Below, piece by piece: positions 36,596 to 46,257 of a stretch of 64,000 nt of DNA. The translations under genes and the position numbers were made by a program. Source of the stretch: Arenibacter nanhaiticus. GTDB lineage: Bacteria; Bacteroidota; Bacteroidia; Flavobacteriales; Flavobacteriaceae. The stretch is from the NCBI RefSeq assembly GCF_900141935.1, contig NZ_FQYX01000003.1, positions 210,659-274,658 on the forward strand. Direction: 5' to 3'. Every line of letters begins with the position of its first letter. Position 1 is the stretch's first letter. The notes beneath the pieces are model-generated. The model did no database searches. It was not told where the DNA came from and worked only from the letters and a program-made list of their open reading frames with translations.

Positions 36596-39334
36596 TTACG
36601 ATTTTGTTAAAAACTCATCTAGGTTCATTATGGCATTGGCTACTATGGTCAATGCCGCTATATTAGGTGTAGCTTCCGCGTCAAAAGGAATGAACTCCCT
36701 TATAGTCTCAGGTTGCTGTTCAAACTCTAAAAAGGCACTTTTGTAAAGTTGCTTCAGGGCTATTAGTTTTTCTTTTTCAATTTCTCTTAATACGGCCTTA
36801 TAGTACCCTGTTGTAATGCTTTTATCTACATTACCGGCCTTGGCCATATGTTTAGCCAAATTAAATGCAGCTTCTAGGTATACCGGATCGTTAAGGGTCA
36901 CCAATGCCTGCAAAGGAGTATTGGTCACTGTTCTTCTAACGGTGGAAACCTCTCGGCTATTGGCATCAAAAGTAACTAGTGAAGGGTAGGGGCTGGTACG
37001 CTTTAAGTAAGTATACAAGGCTCTTCGGTATTTGTCTTCTCCTTTACTTTCATTCCATTGGCCGCCATTGTAAACGGTTTGCCAAATCCCCTCTGGTTGG
37101 GGTGGCATTACACTTGGGCCATACATTTTTTTGCTCAGGAGCCCCGAAACCGCCAAGGCCTGGTCTCGTATTTGTTCTGCAGAAAGCCTTGTCCTGGGAC
37201 CTCGAGCATACAATTTGTTTTCTGGATCTTTGTTATATAGTGCTGCGCTGTTTACAGAACGCTGCCTATAGGTGCCAGACATTACAATTTCTTTTACCAA
37301 CGCTTTTATACTCCATTGATGTTCGTTCATAAATCTTAGGGCCAACCAATCCAGTAATTCTGGGTGGGAAGGCGCGTCGGACTGAGATCCCATGTCCTCC
37401 AAGGAGGCTACAATACCTCGTCCAAAAAGTTGATGCCATATCCTGTTTACCAAGGTTCGGGCAGTAAGTGGATTCTCTTTGCTCACTAACCATTGGGAAA
37501 AACCTAACCTGTTTTTTGGCCATTCGGGCTTCCAATCGTTTAACACCTGAGGGGTAGATGGGTATACGGTATCAGTTTTCATAAGCCAACTGCCTTTTTC
37601 AAAGAATTGCGTAGTTCTTTTTTGATGATCCAAGTTCTCCACCATAATAGGTAGGGTAGGCGTATGGCTATTCACTAGCTGCATAAAGGTTTCGTCAATT
37701 TGATAGAATTCTTTATTTTTATTGGCTTTAATTTCAGGAAGAAAAGCTATCCATGATATATAACTCGTGGGCGTTGTTGGAGAAATCTTGTTATTTTCGG
37801 CCTCAATGTATAAGTTTAACTTTTCTTTAGTTTTCTTAAATGGAAACTTTTGAACGACCCTTCCTTGGGTTTTATTGGTGTTAAACTGTGCTAGAATTTC
37901 CCCCTCGGAGTTATCCTTTCTTATAGTTACTTTAGTAGCGTCAATGCCCGAGTAAAGTTTTAAATATATATAGTCGGCTCCCTGAGTATAAACGTCGTTC
38001 ATGTAACAAGAACCATTATTGCGCAAAGCAATCCATTTGGTATCCGCTAAATTTCCGTTGGTATAATTTTTTGCTAAATGCCCATGGTACACAGGTTCCG
38101 AATAAGTAAGGAAATTTTTATACGCATCAGCAACTTCCTTGTTTTCATTTTTTAAAATCCATTCGTGGATTTTAGCCACTTTTGCCTTCTGCTCCTCATT
38201 GTAGAATTTTAGGTTGGGTTCATCCTCTGTGGTATCTTCATCCCTAGTATTGTTAAAAAAGGCCATCAAATTATAAAATTCCTCATGCTTGAAGGGATCA
38301 TAGGTATGGCTATGGCATTGCACACAACCAATGGTAGTACTCTGAAATACTTCAAAAGTGGTGTTCACCCTATCAATAACTGCGGCAACCCTAAACTCCT
38401 CGTCATCCGTGCCTCCTTCATCGTTGTTCATGGTGTTTCTATGAAAGGCTGTAGCAATAAGTTGATCTACCGAAGGTTCCGGCAAAAGGTCTCCCGCAAG
38501 TTGTTCAATAGTAAATTGATCATATGGCATGTCTTTATTCAAGGCCTTTATCACCCAATCCCGATATTCCCACATCGATCGTCCCATATCTTTTTCATAG
38601 CCCTTGGTATCTGCATAACGTGCTTGGTCTAACCACCAACTAGCCCATTTTTCGCCATATGAATCTCGAGAGAGAAGTTCGTCGACCATATTTTCATACG
38701 ATATTTTCCCTGTCGAAAAATCTTCGAATAAGGTATTGTCGGCAGGAAGCCCTATCAAATCCAAAGCAAGTCTTCTAGCAATGATATTTGGTTCTGCTGG
38801 TAGACTAGGTGTCAAGTCGTTGTTTTCTAGTGTTTTAAAAGTAAACCGATCTATGTCATTTTGTATAAATCCATCAGAAGTACTAGAGGAAATACCTGCC
38901 CTTTGGTTAGTTTTGGGGACTGCTACCTTTTCAGGTAGGCTATACGCCCAATGTTTGCCCCATTTTGCTCCTTCATCTACCCATTTGGTCAAAAGAGCTA
39001 TTTCTTCTTCCGATAATTTTGGTTTTTGATAGGGCATTCTCAATTCAGGATCCTCTTCCTTTAAAAGCTGTATAAAAGAACTCTTAGAGGCATTGCCCGG
39101 GATTATGGCAGGCCCCCCCGACTCGGTGTCGGCCAAGGCCTCGCTTTCAAATAAAAGGCTAAAACCGCCACTTTTTTTTACCCCTCCGTGACAAGTTATA
39201 CAGTTCTTATTAAGAATTGGCTTAATATCGGTACTGAAATCTATTGTTGAAACTGGTTTTAACTTGCTCCATATAACAAGAACAAGCCCTAACATGACGG
39301 CAACAACTAAGGCAATTAAATATTTTTTACTCAC
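36596..39334 (-). CDS. Planctomycete-type cytochrome protein (PSCyt1, DUF1549, DUF1553/PSD1)
   Basis: A 912-residue membrane-anchored protein (segment at about 5-23). It has a first haem motif C-I-T-C-H (45-49) in a PSCyt1 domain, the DUF1549 domain (about 155-345) with a second motif C-V-Q-C-H (337-341) inside, and the DUF1553 (PSD1) domain at the C-terminus (WLVSKENPLTARTLVNRIWHQLFG, then RGPRTRLSAEQIRDQALAVSG, VTNTPLQALVTLNDP). Two haem sites make it an electron-transfer partner for the DUF1501 neighbour. It is the first gene of the DUF1501/isomerase/cytochrome block, which is common in Planctomycetes and found in some marine Bacteroidota. Confidence 0.92.
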   Translation of the reverse strand: MSKKYLIALVVAVMLGLVLVIWSKLKPVSTIDFSTDIKPILNKNCITCHGGVKKSGGFSLLFESEALADTESGGPAIIPGNASKSSFIQLLKEEDPELRMPYQKPKLSEEEIALLTKWVDEGAKWGKHWAYSLPEKVAVPKTNQRAGISSSTSDGFIQNDIDRFTFKTLENNDLTPSLPAEPNIIARRLALDLIGLPADNTLFEDFSTGKISYENMVDELLSRDSYGEKWASWWLDQARYADTKGYEKDMGRSMWEYRDWVIKALNKDMPYDQFTIEQLAGDLLPEPSVDQLIATAFHRNTMNNDEGGTDDEEFRVAAVIDRVNTTFEVFQSTTIGCVQCHSHTYDPFKHEEFYNLMAFFNNTRDEDTTEDEPNLKFYNEEQKAKVAKIHEWILKNENKEVADAYKNFLTYSEPVYHGHLAKNYTNGNLADTKWIALRNNGSCYMNDVYTQGADYIYLKLYSGIDATKVTIRKDNSEGEILAQFNTNKTQGRVVQKFPFKKTKEKLNLYIEAENNKISPTTPTSYISWIAFLPEIKANKNKEFYQIDETFMQLVNSHTPTLPIMVENLDHQKRTTQFFEKGSWLMKTDTVYPSTPQVLNDWKPEWPKNRLGFSQWLVSKENPLTARTLVNRIWHQLFGRGIVASLEDMGSQSDAPSHPELLDWLALRFMNEHQWSIKALVKEIVMSGTYRQRSVNSAALYNKDPENKLYARGPRTRLSAEQIRDQALAVSGLLSKKMYGPSVMPPQPEGIWQTVYNGGQWNESKGEDKYRRALYTYLKRTSPYPSLVTFDANSREVSTVRRTVTNTPLQALVTLNDPVYLEAAFNLAKHMAKAGNVDKSITTGYYKAVLREIEKEKLIALKQLYKSAFLEFEQQPETIREFIPFDAEATPNIAALTIVANAIMNLDEFLTKS

Positions 39335-39923
39335 TCTTTTAAATTTTAATAGTTAAGCTTTTTAGATTACTTCTGTAACGTTGTAATGTGTTGATTTGTA
39401 ATTGTTAAAAAGAAATACTGCTATTTTTTAAGAATCTAATTTTTGGTAGATTTTTATTTACAAATCCATCCATGATTTTACCATTGCAAATTAATTCTCA
39501 TAGCCATATAAACATGGTAATATATTAACAAAAGACTCCTCTATATTTGCAATTCTTTGTAGCTTATAACTTAAATAGGAACATTTAAGAAAGTAAACCT
39601 TCTCCTTGTAAAATACTTAATACTATAAGGTATGGAATCTATCACAGTATGGATGCTATTGGATTAAAATTCTTCCATCCAGAATAATGAGGTACGCCTA
39701 TCTTCAGTTATCGTTGATAAAAAATTTGGTTTACTTTTCATTATTAATTGTTTTTTTTTAAAACTCAATAATAGTTAGAATAAGTGTTTTATCGGATGGA
39801 CATTATTATTCTATATATGTATTATAGTATGATATACTTCAAGTCCCAATAAGTAGGTAGTTCAATCAATGGAGATTACATTGTTTAGAATAGGACTGGC
39901 CAGCTTTTGAGTTTTATAAAAAA
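39335..39923. other. About 590-bp spacer, nothing recognised
   Basis: The span lies between the cytochrome start and the GH2 terminator. It is AT-rich with no gene or repeat. It likely holds the promoter of the redox block, which would then be transcribed apart from the GH2 and sugar porter. Confidence 0.4.
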
Positions 39924-39953
39924 AGGGGCAGATCTTATTAAAAGTCTGCCCCT
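39924..39953 (-). terminator. Strong GC hairpin terminator after the GH2 gene
   Basis: AGGGGCAGA pairs with TCTGCCCCT (9 bp, loop of 12 nt). On the minus strand it ends in CCCCTTTTTTTATAAAAC, a classic T-tract. It lies 52 nt after the GH2 stop and closes the porter/GH2 unit. Confidence 0.8.
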
Positions 39954-40005
39954 CATTATTTTTCATTTACCCCCTTAAAGGGATAGTTTGTTAGCTTCGT
40001 CAAAA

Positions 40006-43000
40006 CTATTCCTTCTCTAATACTATTTGTCGAATCATCAAATTTCCTCCCTTAGATGCTGAAGTTTTCAAAACAAGTTTTCCGTCATTACTATCTTCAC
40101 GCATTACGTGGAATTTTACCCATTTTCCTCCTTCAGTATCATGTGCGCCTAACTGAACTTTTCTACCTTCAAATTCGACAAATCCTTCCCTGTTCTTATG
40201 ATTCCAATCGTCAAATAATACATAGAAACTTCCCAATATTCCGCTAGGACAATCTATAGTAAGGGACATTTTTTCTCCGTGCCACCCACTGGCTTCCCCA
40301 TCTTTCCATACGCCATCTGATTGTAAATTGTAGGCGACACCTTCTTTTTGGACAATTATTTGGTCTACCTCCTTAGACCAAGGAACATCGGTATTTTTGA
40401 TTTTTAATAAGGAAGCAGATCTCACTTGTAATAGAATATTTTTGAAACCTTCATTTATAGTGGTTTCTTCAGCCTTGGGAATTAAGGGGAAAAGTTCCTC
40501 TAAAAATGCATTGTCGACCGCAAGTTTAGGGTTAAAAGCGTTAGATTTTATGTATTCCTCAAGGCTATATTGTAACTGTTTTGCAACTGGAGAATCATTT
40601 GAAGCAATATCAAAACCACAAACCAATAATTTACCTTTTCCTACTCCGAATTCGAAAACAACACCTTCCTTGTTGTTCCTGTGAAAATCGTCTACCACCT
40701 GTACAATAGGTTTATATTCCTTTGGGGTAGTGTTTAATATAAAGGCTTTTGAAGCGCCCATAATAGCCTCCCACTGCCAATCGCTGTGATAGGAGGTTGG
40801 GAAATTATCGAAAGCAGGGTGTTCGTTTTGAATCAATAGACCGATATTTGTTTTGCCTTGTCCGGGAAAGAATGTCAACGACCAATACAATGGATAAAAA
40901 TTTAAACCAACACTGTTCTTTTCGGTTCCCAATTGATTTGCGAATAACATTACTTTTCTGCCCTTCTCCAAGGCTTTCATTGCTTTGCTGTCTAATGAGT
41001 GCGTAAAATAAATTTCACTCTCATCTGTGTTTGGCAATTGGGAAGGGTAGACCCAAATATCCCAAGTGTTTTTAAAATGGGAATTCTCCAAGGCTAGGGA
41101 TATGGTCAATTGTTGTGCGCGATCAATTGATTTTAAAGGAAATTTAAAACTTCCTATATCAGTTAAACTACCGCTTTCCAAATTTGTTATCGACCACTTT
41201 TCTTCCTTTAATACTGTTCCCTTTTTGGTCAGGATCTTGGCAATAATAGTCCCTTCTTTGATGGTGAATTGTCCGTAATGGGAAATCTGAGCACTCGCTT
41301 CAAAAGTTTCATCCGTTTCCCAGACAAATTTCTTCATTCGCAAAAGAGGAACCGTTTCATCGAAATGTTGTTTAAATTTTTCTGGGCTTGTTATTCCCTT
41401 GCTGTCCCAGTGTGCATCTAGCCAGCCAATCAAGGCTTCTCCCTGCCCTTGATAGTCCTGCATGCTCAATAATTGAATCCCTGCACAACTTTTGGTCCTT
41501 AAAAATGATTCGATTTCATATTTGTACATAATTTGGTTCAGGGCTCCAGAAGCCATTTTAAAGTCATGATCCTGGTCTGCAATACCGTTTTTTTCTGCAA
41601 CTTCCTTAAACCCCTCTAAATTTCTAGCTTTGAGTACACCAGTATATTTGTAAATTTCATCCCAAGTAGGGTAAACTGGCCATTGTCCTATCTCATGTGC
41701 TATTATGGGGATGTTCATTTGCGAGTATATATCTTCAAAATCCCAATCCGTCCTTGCCCCGTTCAAACCTCTTGTACGACCTACTCCTTGAATATAATGG
41801 GTAGCCATATAATCGTCTACATCGGTAATTTTGCGGGCCGTGGAAACAGAATAAAGCCTTCTGTTGTCCTTGTTTTTTAAATCTGCCACCCATCCTTTCA
41901 TAATATCAAAATCTGAATTTCCCAATTCGTTACCAATGCAGAACATAGTAAAGGATGGATGGTTTCCGTAAGTGTCTACCACCCTGTTCATTTCTTCGAT
42001 AACAAAAGCATCGCGTTCAGGATCTAGACCAAGTCCCTTTGGGTACCCTTTAGTGTCCATCTCTGGTCTTCCCTTTATTTTCATATCCTCACTCATCCAC
42101 CAATCAATCCAAATAGAGGCTTCTGCCTGCAAATAAATACCAACCCTGTTGGCGGCTTTAAAGGCGGCCTCAGGGGGACACCAAGAATGGAAGCGGGCAT
42201 GGTTTAGCCCGTATTCCTTGTAAGTTTTAAAAATACGTACCCAATCCTCTACTTCGGTTGAAGGGTAACCGGTCAATGGAAAATGAACGCAATCTAGATT
42301 TCCCCTTAAAAAAATTGGGGCACCATTGATTGTAATATGAGTGCCGTTGTGACCAATTTCCTGATACCCAAACTCTGTTTCGTGGATATCCTCATGCTTT
42401 TTTGTTTTGATTTTTGTCTTAAGGGAATAAACAATGGGTTCAAATTCGGACCATTTTTTAAGCTGCCCCTCAAGATCTAGTATAATTTCAATATTATTTG
42501 ACCCAATATTCAACTTTCGAGAAATGTTAAGTTGTTTAATTATCCCTGGTTTTCCGAGTTCTTGTATTTGAAGAATTACATCTGTTTTTGTATCTTTTTG
42601 GGCAATGACGCCTACCTCTACTTTCAATTGGTCCTTGTTTAACAATGAAAAGGTTCTAACATTCTGAATATAAGTAGGATCCTTTGCCTTTATTTCCATT
42701 TTTCCTACTATTCCGTTCCATATACCTTGGGTATAGTCTCCATAGGCATGGCCCTTATCACCTATATTGTGTATCATTTCATTGTCTACCTCTATAACTA
42801 GCCGATGCTTTCCAGGGGAGAGTTTTCCGATTTTATGGACATGTGGAGTTCCTAATGCATCTTGGGTACTAAGTTCCTTGCCGTCGATAAAAATTTTGGA
42901 TTGCCATAATACCCGTTCAAGAAAAACGGTAAGCTGTTTGTCTTTCCAGTTTTTAGGGATGATAATTTCTTTCTCAAAACTGGCCACACCTAAATATTTA

Positions 43001-43248
43001 TACTCGGGAGTAAGAACACCAAAATCAGATCCTTTTGTTTCAAACCCAAAACCTTGTTGGGCAAGTGATGAAGGAAGCTGAATCATACCTTTCATTTTAT
43101 TGGCTTCAGAGATATTGTCCCCAATCTGGATGTCGGAATTTAAGGTTACGTTCCAGGCTCCGGAAAGGTCTATGGTATCCTTTTGCGCTTTTATGCTATT
43201 GTTAAAGGTGGCTGCTAAAACAATAAGAATAATTTTTTTCCAATTCAT
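40006..43248 (-). CDS. GH2-family glycoside hydrolase
   Basis: A 1080-residue exported enzyme with signal peptide (WKKIILIVLAATFNNSIKAQ). It has the GH2 sugar-binding domain (about 25-190), an Ig-like region, and a TIM barrel with the acid/base Glu441 (CIGNELG) and nucleophile Glu519 (IIAHEIGQW). The last 400 residues contain a Rossmann-like or GATase-like segment (GRKVMLFANQLG... HSDWQWEAIM) and a C-terminal jelly roll, an arrangement of long Bacteroidota GH2 proteins. The substrate (beta-galactoside, beta-glucuronide or beta-mannoside) cannot be decided. It probably shares a transcript with the sugar porter. Confidence 0.88.
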   Translation of the reverse strand: MNWKKIILIVLAATFNNSIKAQKDTIDLSGAWNVTLNSDIQIGDNISEANKMKGMIQLPSSLAQQGFGFETKGSDFGVLTPEYKYLGVASFEKEIIIPKNWKDKQLTVFLERVLWQSKIFIDGKELSTQDALGTPHVHKIGKLSPGKHRLVIEVDNEMIHNIGDKGHAYGDYTQGIWNGIVGKMEIKAKDPTYIQNVRTFSLLNKDQLKVEVGVIAQKDTKTDVILQIQELGKPGIIKQLNISRKLNIGSNNIEIILDLEGQLKKWSEFEPIVYSLKTKIKTKKHEDIHETEFGYQEIGHNGTHITINGAPIFLRGNLDCVHFPLTGYPSTEVEDWVRIFKTYKEYGLNHARFHSWCPPEAAFKAANRVGIYLQAEASIWIDWWMSEDMKIKGRPEMDTKGYPKGLGLDPERDAFVIEEMNRVVDTYGNHPSFTMFCIGNELGNSDFDIMKGWVADLKNKDNRRLYSVSTARKITDVDDYMATHYIQGVGRTRGLNGARTDWDFEDIYSQMNIPIIAHEIGQWPVYPTWDEIYKYTGVLKARNLEGFKEVAEKNGIADQDHDFKMASGALNQIMYKYEIESFLRTKSCAGIQLLSMQDYQGQGEALIGWLDAHWDSKGITSPEKFKQHFDETVPLLRMKKFVWETDETFEASAQISHYGQFTIKEGTIIAKILTKKGTVLKEEKWSITNLESGSLTDIGSFKFPLKSIDRAQQLTISLALENSHFKNTWDIWVYPSQLPNTDESEIYFTHSLDSKAMKALEKGRKVMLFANQLGTEKNSVGLNFYPLYWSLTFFPGQGKTNIGLLIQNEHPAFDNFPTSYHSDWQWEAIMGASKAFILNTTPKEYKPIVQVVDDFHRNNKEGVVFEFGVGKGKLLVCGFDIASNDSPVAKQLQYSLEEYIKSNAFNPKLAVDNAFLEELFPLIPKAEETTINEGFKNILLQVRSASLLKIKNTDVPWSKEVDQIIVQKEGVAYNLQSDGVWKDGEASGWHGEKMSLTIDCPSGILGSFYVLFDDWNHKNREGFVEFEGRKVQLGAHDTEGGKWVKFHVMREDSNDGKLVLKTSASKGGNLMIRQIVLEKE

Positions 43249-43378
43249 TTTATAGGTTTTAAAATAAGTTTTTTTACCTTATAAGAAGGTTCCTTGGTCT
43301 ATTTTTAGCTGCTTTGAAGTCGGACCTATACAATAAGTAGACTAGCTTGCATTTGCTTATTTGGTTTTTCGGTATTCA

Positions 43379-44791
43379 TCATTTGTTCCATGATTTCACC
43401 TCTTTTAGTGTTAATTCTAATTCTTCCAAACTTTTACCTTTTGTTTCAGGTAGTTTCTTTTTAATGAACGTAAACCCTAATACACAAATCCCGCTATACA
43501 TCCAAAATGTACCGTAAGTTCCTAAAAAGTCATTTGAGATAGGAAAGGAAAAGGTGAGTGCAAATGAGGATATCCATAATGAAAATGTAGCTATGGACAT
43601 GCCGGCTCCCCGTAAACTGTTTGGGAATATTTCAGAAAGAATCACCCAGGTTATTGGTGCCAATGACATGGCATAAATGCCAATTGCCATGATTACCAAT
43701 AACAATACTGGCCATCCACTAAATTCAAAATAATAAGCGGTTCCAAGAAAAGCATATACCACGGCCAAGCCCATGGCCCCAAAAAGCATTAACTTCCGGC
43801 GGCCCCAACTTTCTACCGTAATCATCGCTACAAAAGTAAATATGAGGTTGACGCTACCTGTAATTACAATATTAAAAAACATATCTCCGACGCTGTAGCC
43901 TGCAGCGGTAAAAACTTCTTCCGCATAGTTAAAAATGATATTGATGCCACACCATTGTTGAAAAACGGCCAATACAATGCCAATGGCAAGGATGGACAAA
44001 ACCTTTTTATTCTTTATTTCTGAACTTGTAAATTTTTGTTCTGAATCATCTTTCAAGGACCGGGTTATATTGTCGAGCTCATTTAGGGCGTATTCCTTGC
44101 CGCCAATTTTTTCCAGGGTTTTATAAGCAGCTTCTTTATGGCCTATTTTGACAAGGAACCGAGGGCTTTTGGGTACAAAAAACATTAGAGAAAGGAAAAT
44201 TCCAGCCGGTATCAGTTCGGCCCAGAACATAACCCGCCAACCGTATTGGCCATTCCAAGAACCAAGTATTTCAGAATTGCTAAAATCTGTGGGAATGGCC
44301 TCCGCGATACCCCAATTGGCAATTTGGGCTGCCAATATGCCGATTACTATAGTCAATTGGTTAATGGCTACAAATTGTCCTCGGTATTTTGTAGGGGCTA
44401 CTTCTGCGATATACATAGGCGAAAGTGTTGAAGCCAACCCTATTGCTAAGCCGCCAATCAAGCGGTAAATAATAAAGGTCGCAAACCCATCGGCATGGCC
44501 TGTGCCAAAAGAAGAGAGGAAATACAGGGAAGCGGCCAAAATCAAGGAGTTCTTTCGGCCCCACTTATCCGAAATTACCGCTGAAAGTACCGCTCCAAAT
44601 ACGCAGCCCACTAGGGCGCTGCTCATGGCCCACCCTTGTAAAGTTGGGACATCATAAATTTCAAAATAAAGTTCATAAAAAGGTTTGGCACCTCCAATCA
44701 CTACCCAATCATAACCGAAAAGGAAGCCGCCCATCGCCGTACCTACCGAAAGAAATAGAAGGTAAGGGATGTTTAATTCTGAATTGTTCAT
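43379..44791 (-). CDS. MFS sugar porter (XylE/galactose-proton symporter type)
   Basis: A 470-residue inner-membrane sugar transporter with 12 membrane segments. Sugar-porter signatures: GFLFGYDWVVIGG in helix 1, DKWGRK in loop 2-3, RLIGGLAIGLAS, PKSPRFL (family PESPR), QQWCGINIIFNY, ESWGRRK, and PETKGKSLEELE at the C-terminus. It takes up a monosaccharide released by the periplasmic enzymes, driven by proton. It faces the AraC gene at 44946 across 154 bp and is followed by the GH2 gene 130 nt on. Confidence 0.93.
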   Translation of the reverse strand: MNNSELNIPYLLFLSVGTAMGGFLFGYDWVVIGGAKPFYELYFEIYDVPTLQGWAMSSALVGCVFGAVLSAVISDKWGRKNSLILAASLYFLSSFGTGHADGFATFIIYRLIGGLAIGLASTLSPMYIAEVAPTKYRGQFVAINQLTIVIGILAAQIANWGIAEAIPTDFSNSEILGSWNGQYGWRVMFWAELIPAGIFLSLMFFVPKSPRFLVKIGHKEAAYKTLEKIGGKEYALNELDNITRSLKDDSEQKFTSSEIKNKKVLSILAIGIVLAVFQQWCGINIIFNYAEEVFTAAGYSVGDMFFNIVITGSVNLIFTFVAMITVESWGRRKLMLFGAMGLAVVYAFLGTAYYFEFSGWPVLLLVIMAIGIYAMSLAPITWVILSEIFPNSLRGAGMSIATFSLWISSFALTFSFPISNDFLGTYGTFWMYSGICVLGFTFIKKKLPETKGKSLEELELTLKEVKSWNK

Positions 44792-44887
44792 TTCTTATTT
44801 TAAATGGACTTTAGTTGTGGGTTCGACTATTGCTATCCTTCATATTTAAATATGTAACACATTGTCCCATCACAAAGCTTAATTATA

Positions 44888-44895
44888 TAATTTTG
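44888..44895 (+). promoter_or_regulatory. Possible -7 element of the AraC gene at 44946
   Basis: TAATTTTG fits the Bacteroidota TAnnTTTG motif and lies about 50 nt before the ATG. The -33 region has TTG at a slightly long distance. Weak evidence. Confidence 0.3.
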
Positions 44896-44945
44896 AAAAT
44901 TATACCTTATGGGATGTTTTACAAATATAAAAATGATGGAAATAT

Positions 44946-45827
44946 ATGGACAATTATACTATAAAAGAGGGGTTTTTGGGACAAAGAATGATTGTGCTGC
45001 CAAATGAGGTTAAACAACGCCTAAGTTCTAATCCTATTACAAATTCTTTTTATGTAACTGATTTGGGGTATTACCCTAACGCAAACCATCATCAAAGGGT
45101 ACGGGAAAAGGGGGCAAGCGAGTATATATTTATTTATTGTACAAAAGGGGAGGGGTGGTATAAATTGGATGATGAAATTATAGCTGTTTTGCCCAATCAG
45201 TTTTTTATTATTCCAAAGAATACCAAACATAGTTATGGGGCGCAAAATGAGAATCCATGGAGTATTTATTGGATGCATTTTAATGGGTCCCTAGTAACTA
45301 GCCTTTTTGCGCGCTATTCTAAAAACAATAACAAAACTATAACGGTTCCCTTTGAAAGTGGACGGATAAACTTATTTGGCCAAATTTTTAATATTTATGA
45401 AAGTAGTTATACCGAACCACAAATGGAATATGCCAGCCTTGCTGCTTTAAACTTCATTAGTACTTTTGTTTATAAGGATATCAATAATGTAAGCTACAAT
45501 GATTATGAAAATTTAGTGGATTCCATAATTGGTTTTTTGACCAACAACCTAGATAAGTCCTATACTTCAGATGATATAGCTCGGAACTTTAATTATTCTT
45601 CTTCTTACATATTCAGTATTTTTAAAAAAAAGACAGGATACTCCCTGATTCATTTTTTTAATTTAAAGAAAATCCAAAAGGCATGTGAGTATATTAAATA
45701 TACCGACATGAATATAAAGGAAATAAGTTTTAAATTAGGGTATCAGGACCCCTTGTATTTCTCAAGAATATTTAAAAAATACATGGGTGTTTCTCCTAAA
45801 AAATATCGAGATCAATTAGAAAACTAA
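44946..45827 (+). CDS. AraC-family transcriptional regulator
   Basis: A 293-residue regulator with an N-terminal AraC-like cupin (YIFIYCTKGEGWYKLDDE, PNQFFIIPKNTKHSYGA, PWSIYWMHF) and two C-terminal HTH motifs (YTSDDIARNFNYSSSYIFSIFKKK and MNIKEISFKLGYQDPLYFSRIFKK, then GVSPKKYRDQL). It is divergent from the sugar porter/GH2 unit and likely controls it in response to a released sugar. Confidence 0.93.
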   Translation: MDNYTIKEGFLGQRMIVLPNEVKQRLSSNPITNSFYVTDLGYYPNANHHQRVREKGASEYIFIYCTKGEGWYKLDDEIIAVLPNQFFIIPKNTKHSYGAQNENPWSIYWMHFNGSLVTSLFARYSKNNNKTITVPFESGRINLFGQIFNIYESSYTEPQMEYASLAALNFISTFVYKDINNVSYNDYENLVDSIIGFLTNNLDKSYTSDDIARNFNYSSSYIFSIFKKKTGYSLIHFFNLKKIQKACEYIKYTDMNIKEISFKLGYQDPLYFSRIFKKYMGVSPKKYRDQLEN

Positions 45828-45943
45828 AGCCTTGTTAATTTAGTAGGCATGTGCGTTTTGGTACGATGTTATAATAAGGTCCTAAATCACATGTGATGCC
45901 AAATTCTTGGGCTGATGTTAAATGTAAATAATTATTCTAATCC

Positions 45944-46026
45944 TTTGGGCGTTCCCTCCTTCGTCGGGCGGGCCCTTGTCTATATCCCTTGCTCCGCTGC
46001 GGGGATGCCGCCGCGGTCCCTAACGC
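45944..46026 (+). repeat. 83-bp GC-rich dispersed repeat, copy C
   Basis: Same orientation as copy A and almost identical to it: TTTGGGCGTTCCCTCC at the left, GGTCCCTAACGC at the right, 83 bp. It lies between the AraC genes. The differing bases are in the middle (TGCTCCGC here, TGTTTCAC in A). The rest of the 45828-46257 gap is non-coding; a CAATTCTC-type partial palindrome occurs at about 46049. Confidence 0.85.
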
Positions 46027-46257
46027 GGCATTCAGTTAACAATAACCAATTCTCCAATTTGGGAATTTGAGAAGAATTGATTTGAAATGAACGTGACCGA
46101 AAACATGTAGCAAAGACAAATGAAAATTTGTGAATTTCATGCTTGTACTGAGCGCAGCCGAAGTATGATGGTTATAAAACAATAATATCTACATATAATA
46201 GGAAGCAATGTTACTTGCTTTGATAGTATGAAGTATTTTATGTAATGACGGTTGTTT

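Noticed and set aside
44888..44895. Full -33/-7 promoter call before the AraC gene
   Set aside because: Only the -7 part fits; the -33 spacing is longer than usual, so it is listed at low confidence as a motif and not as a proven promoter.
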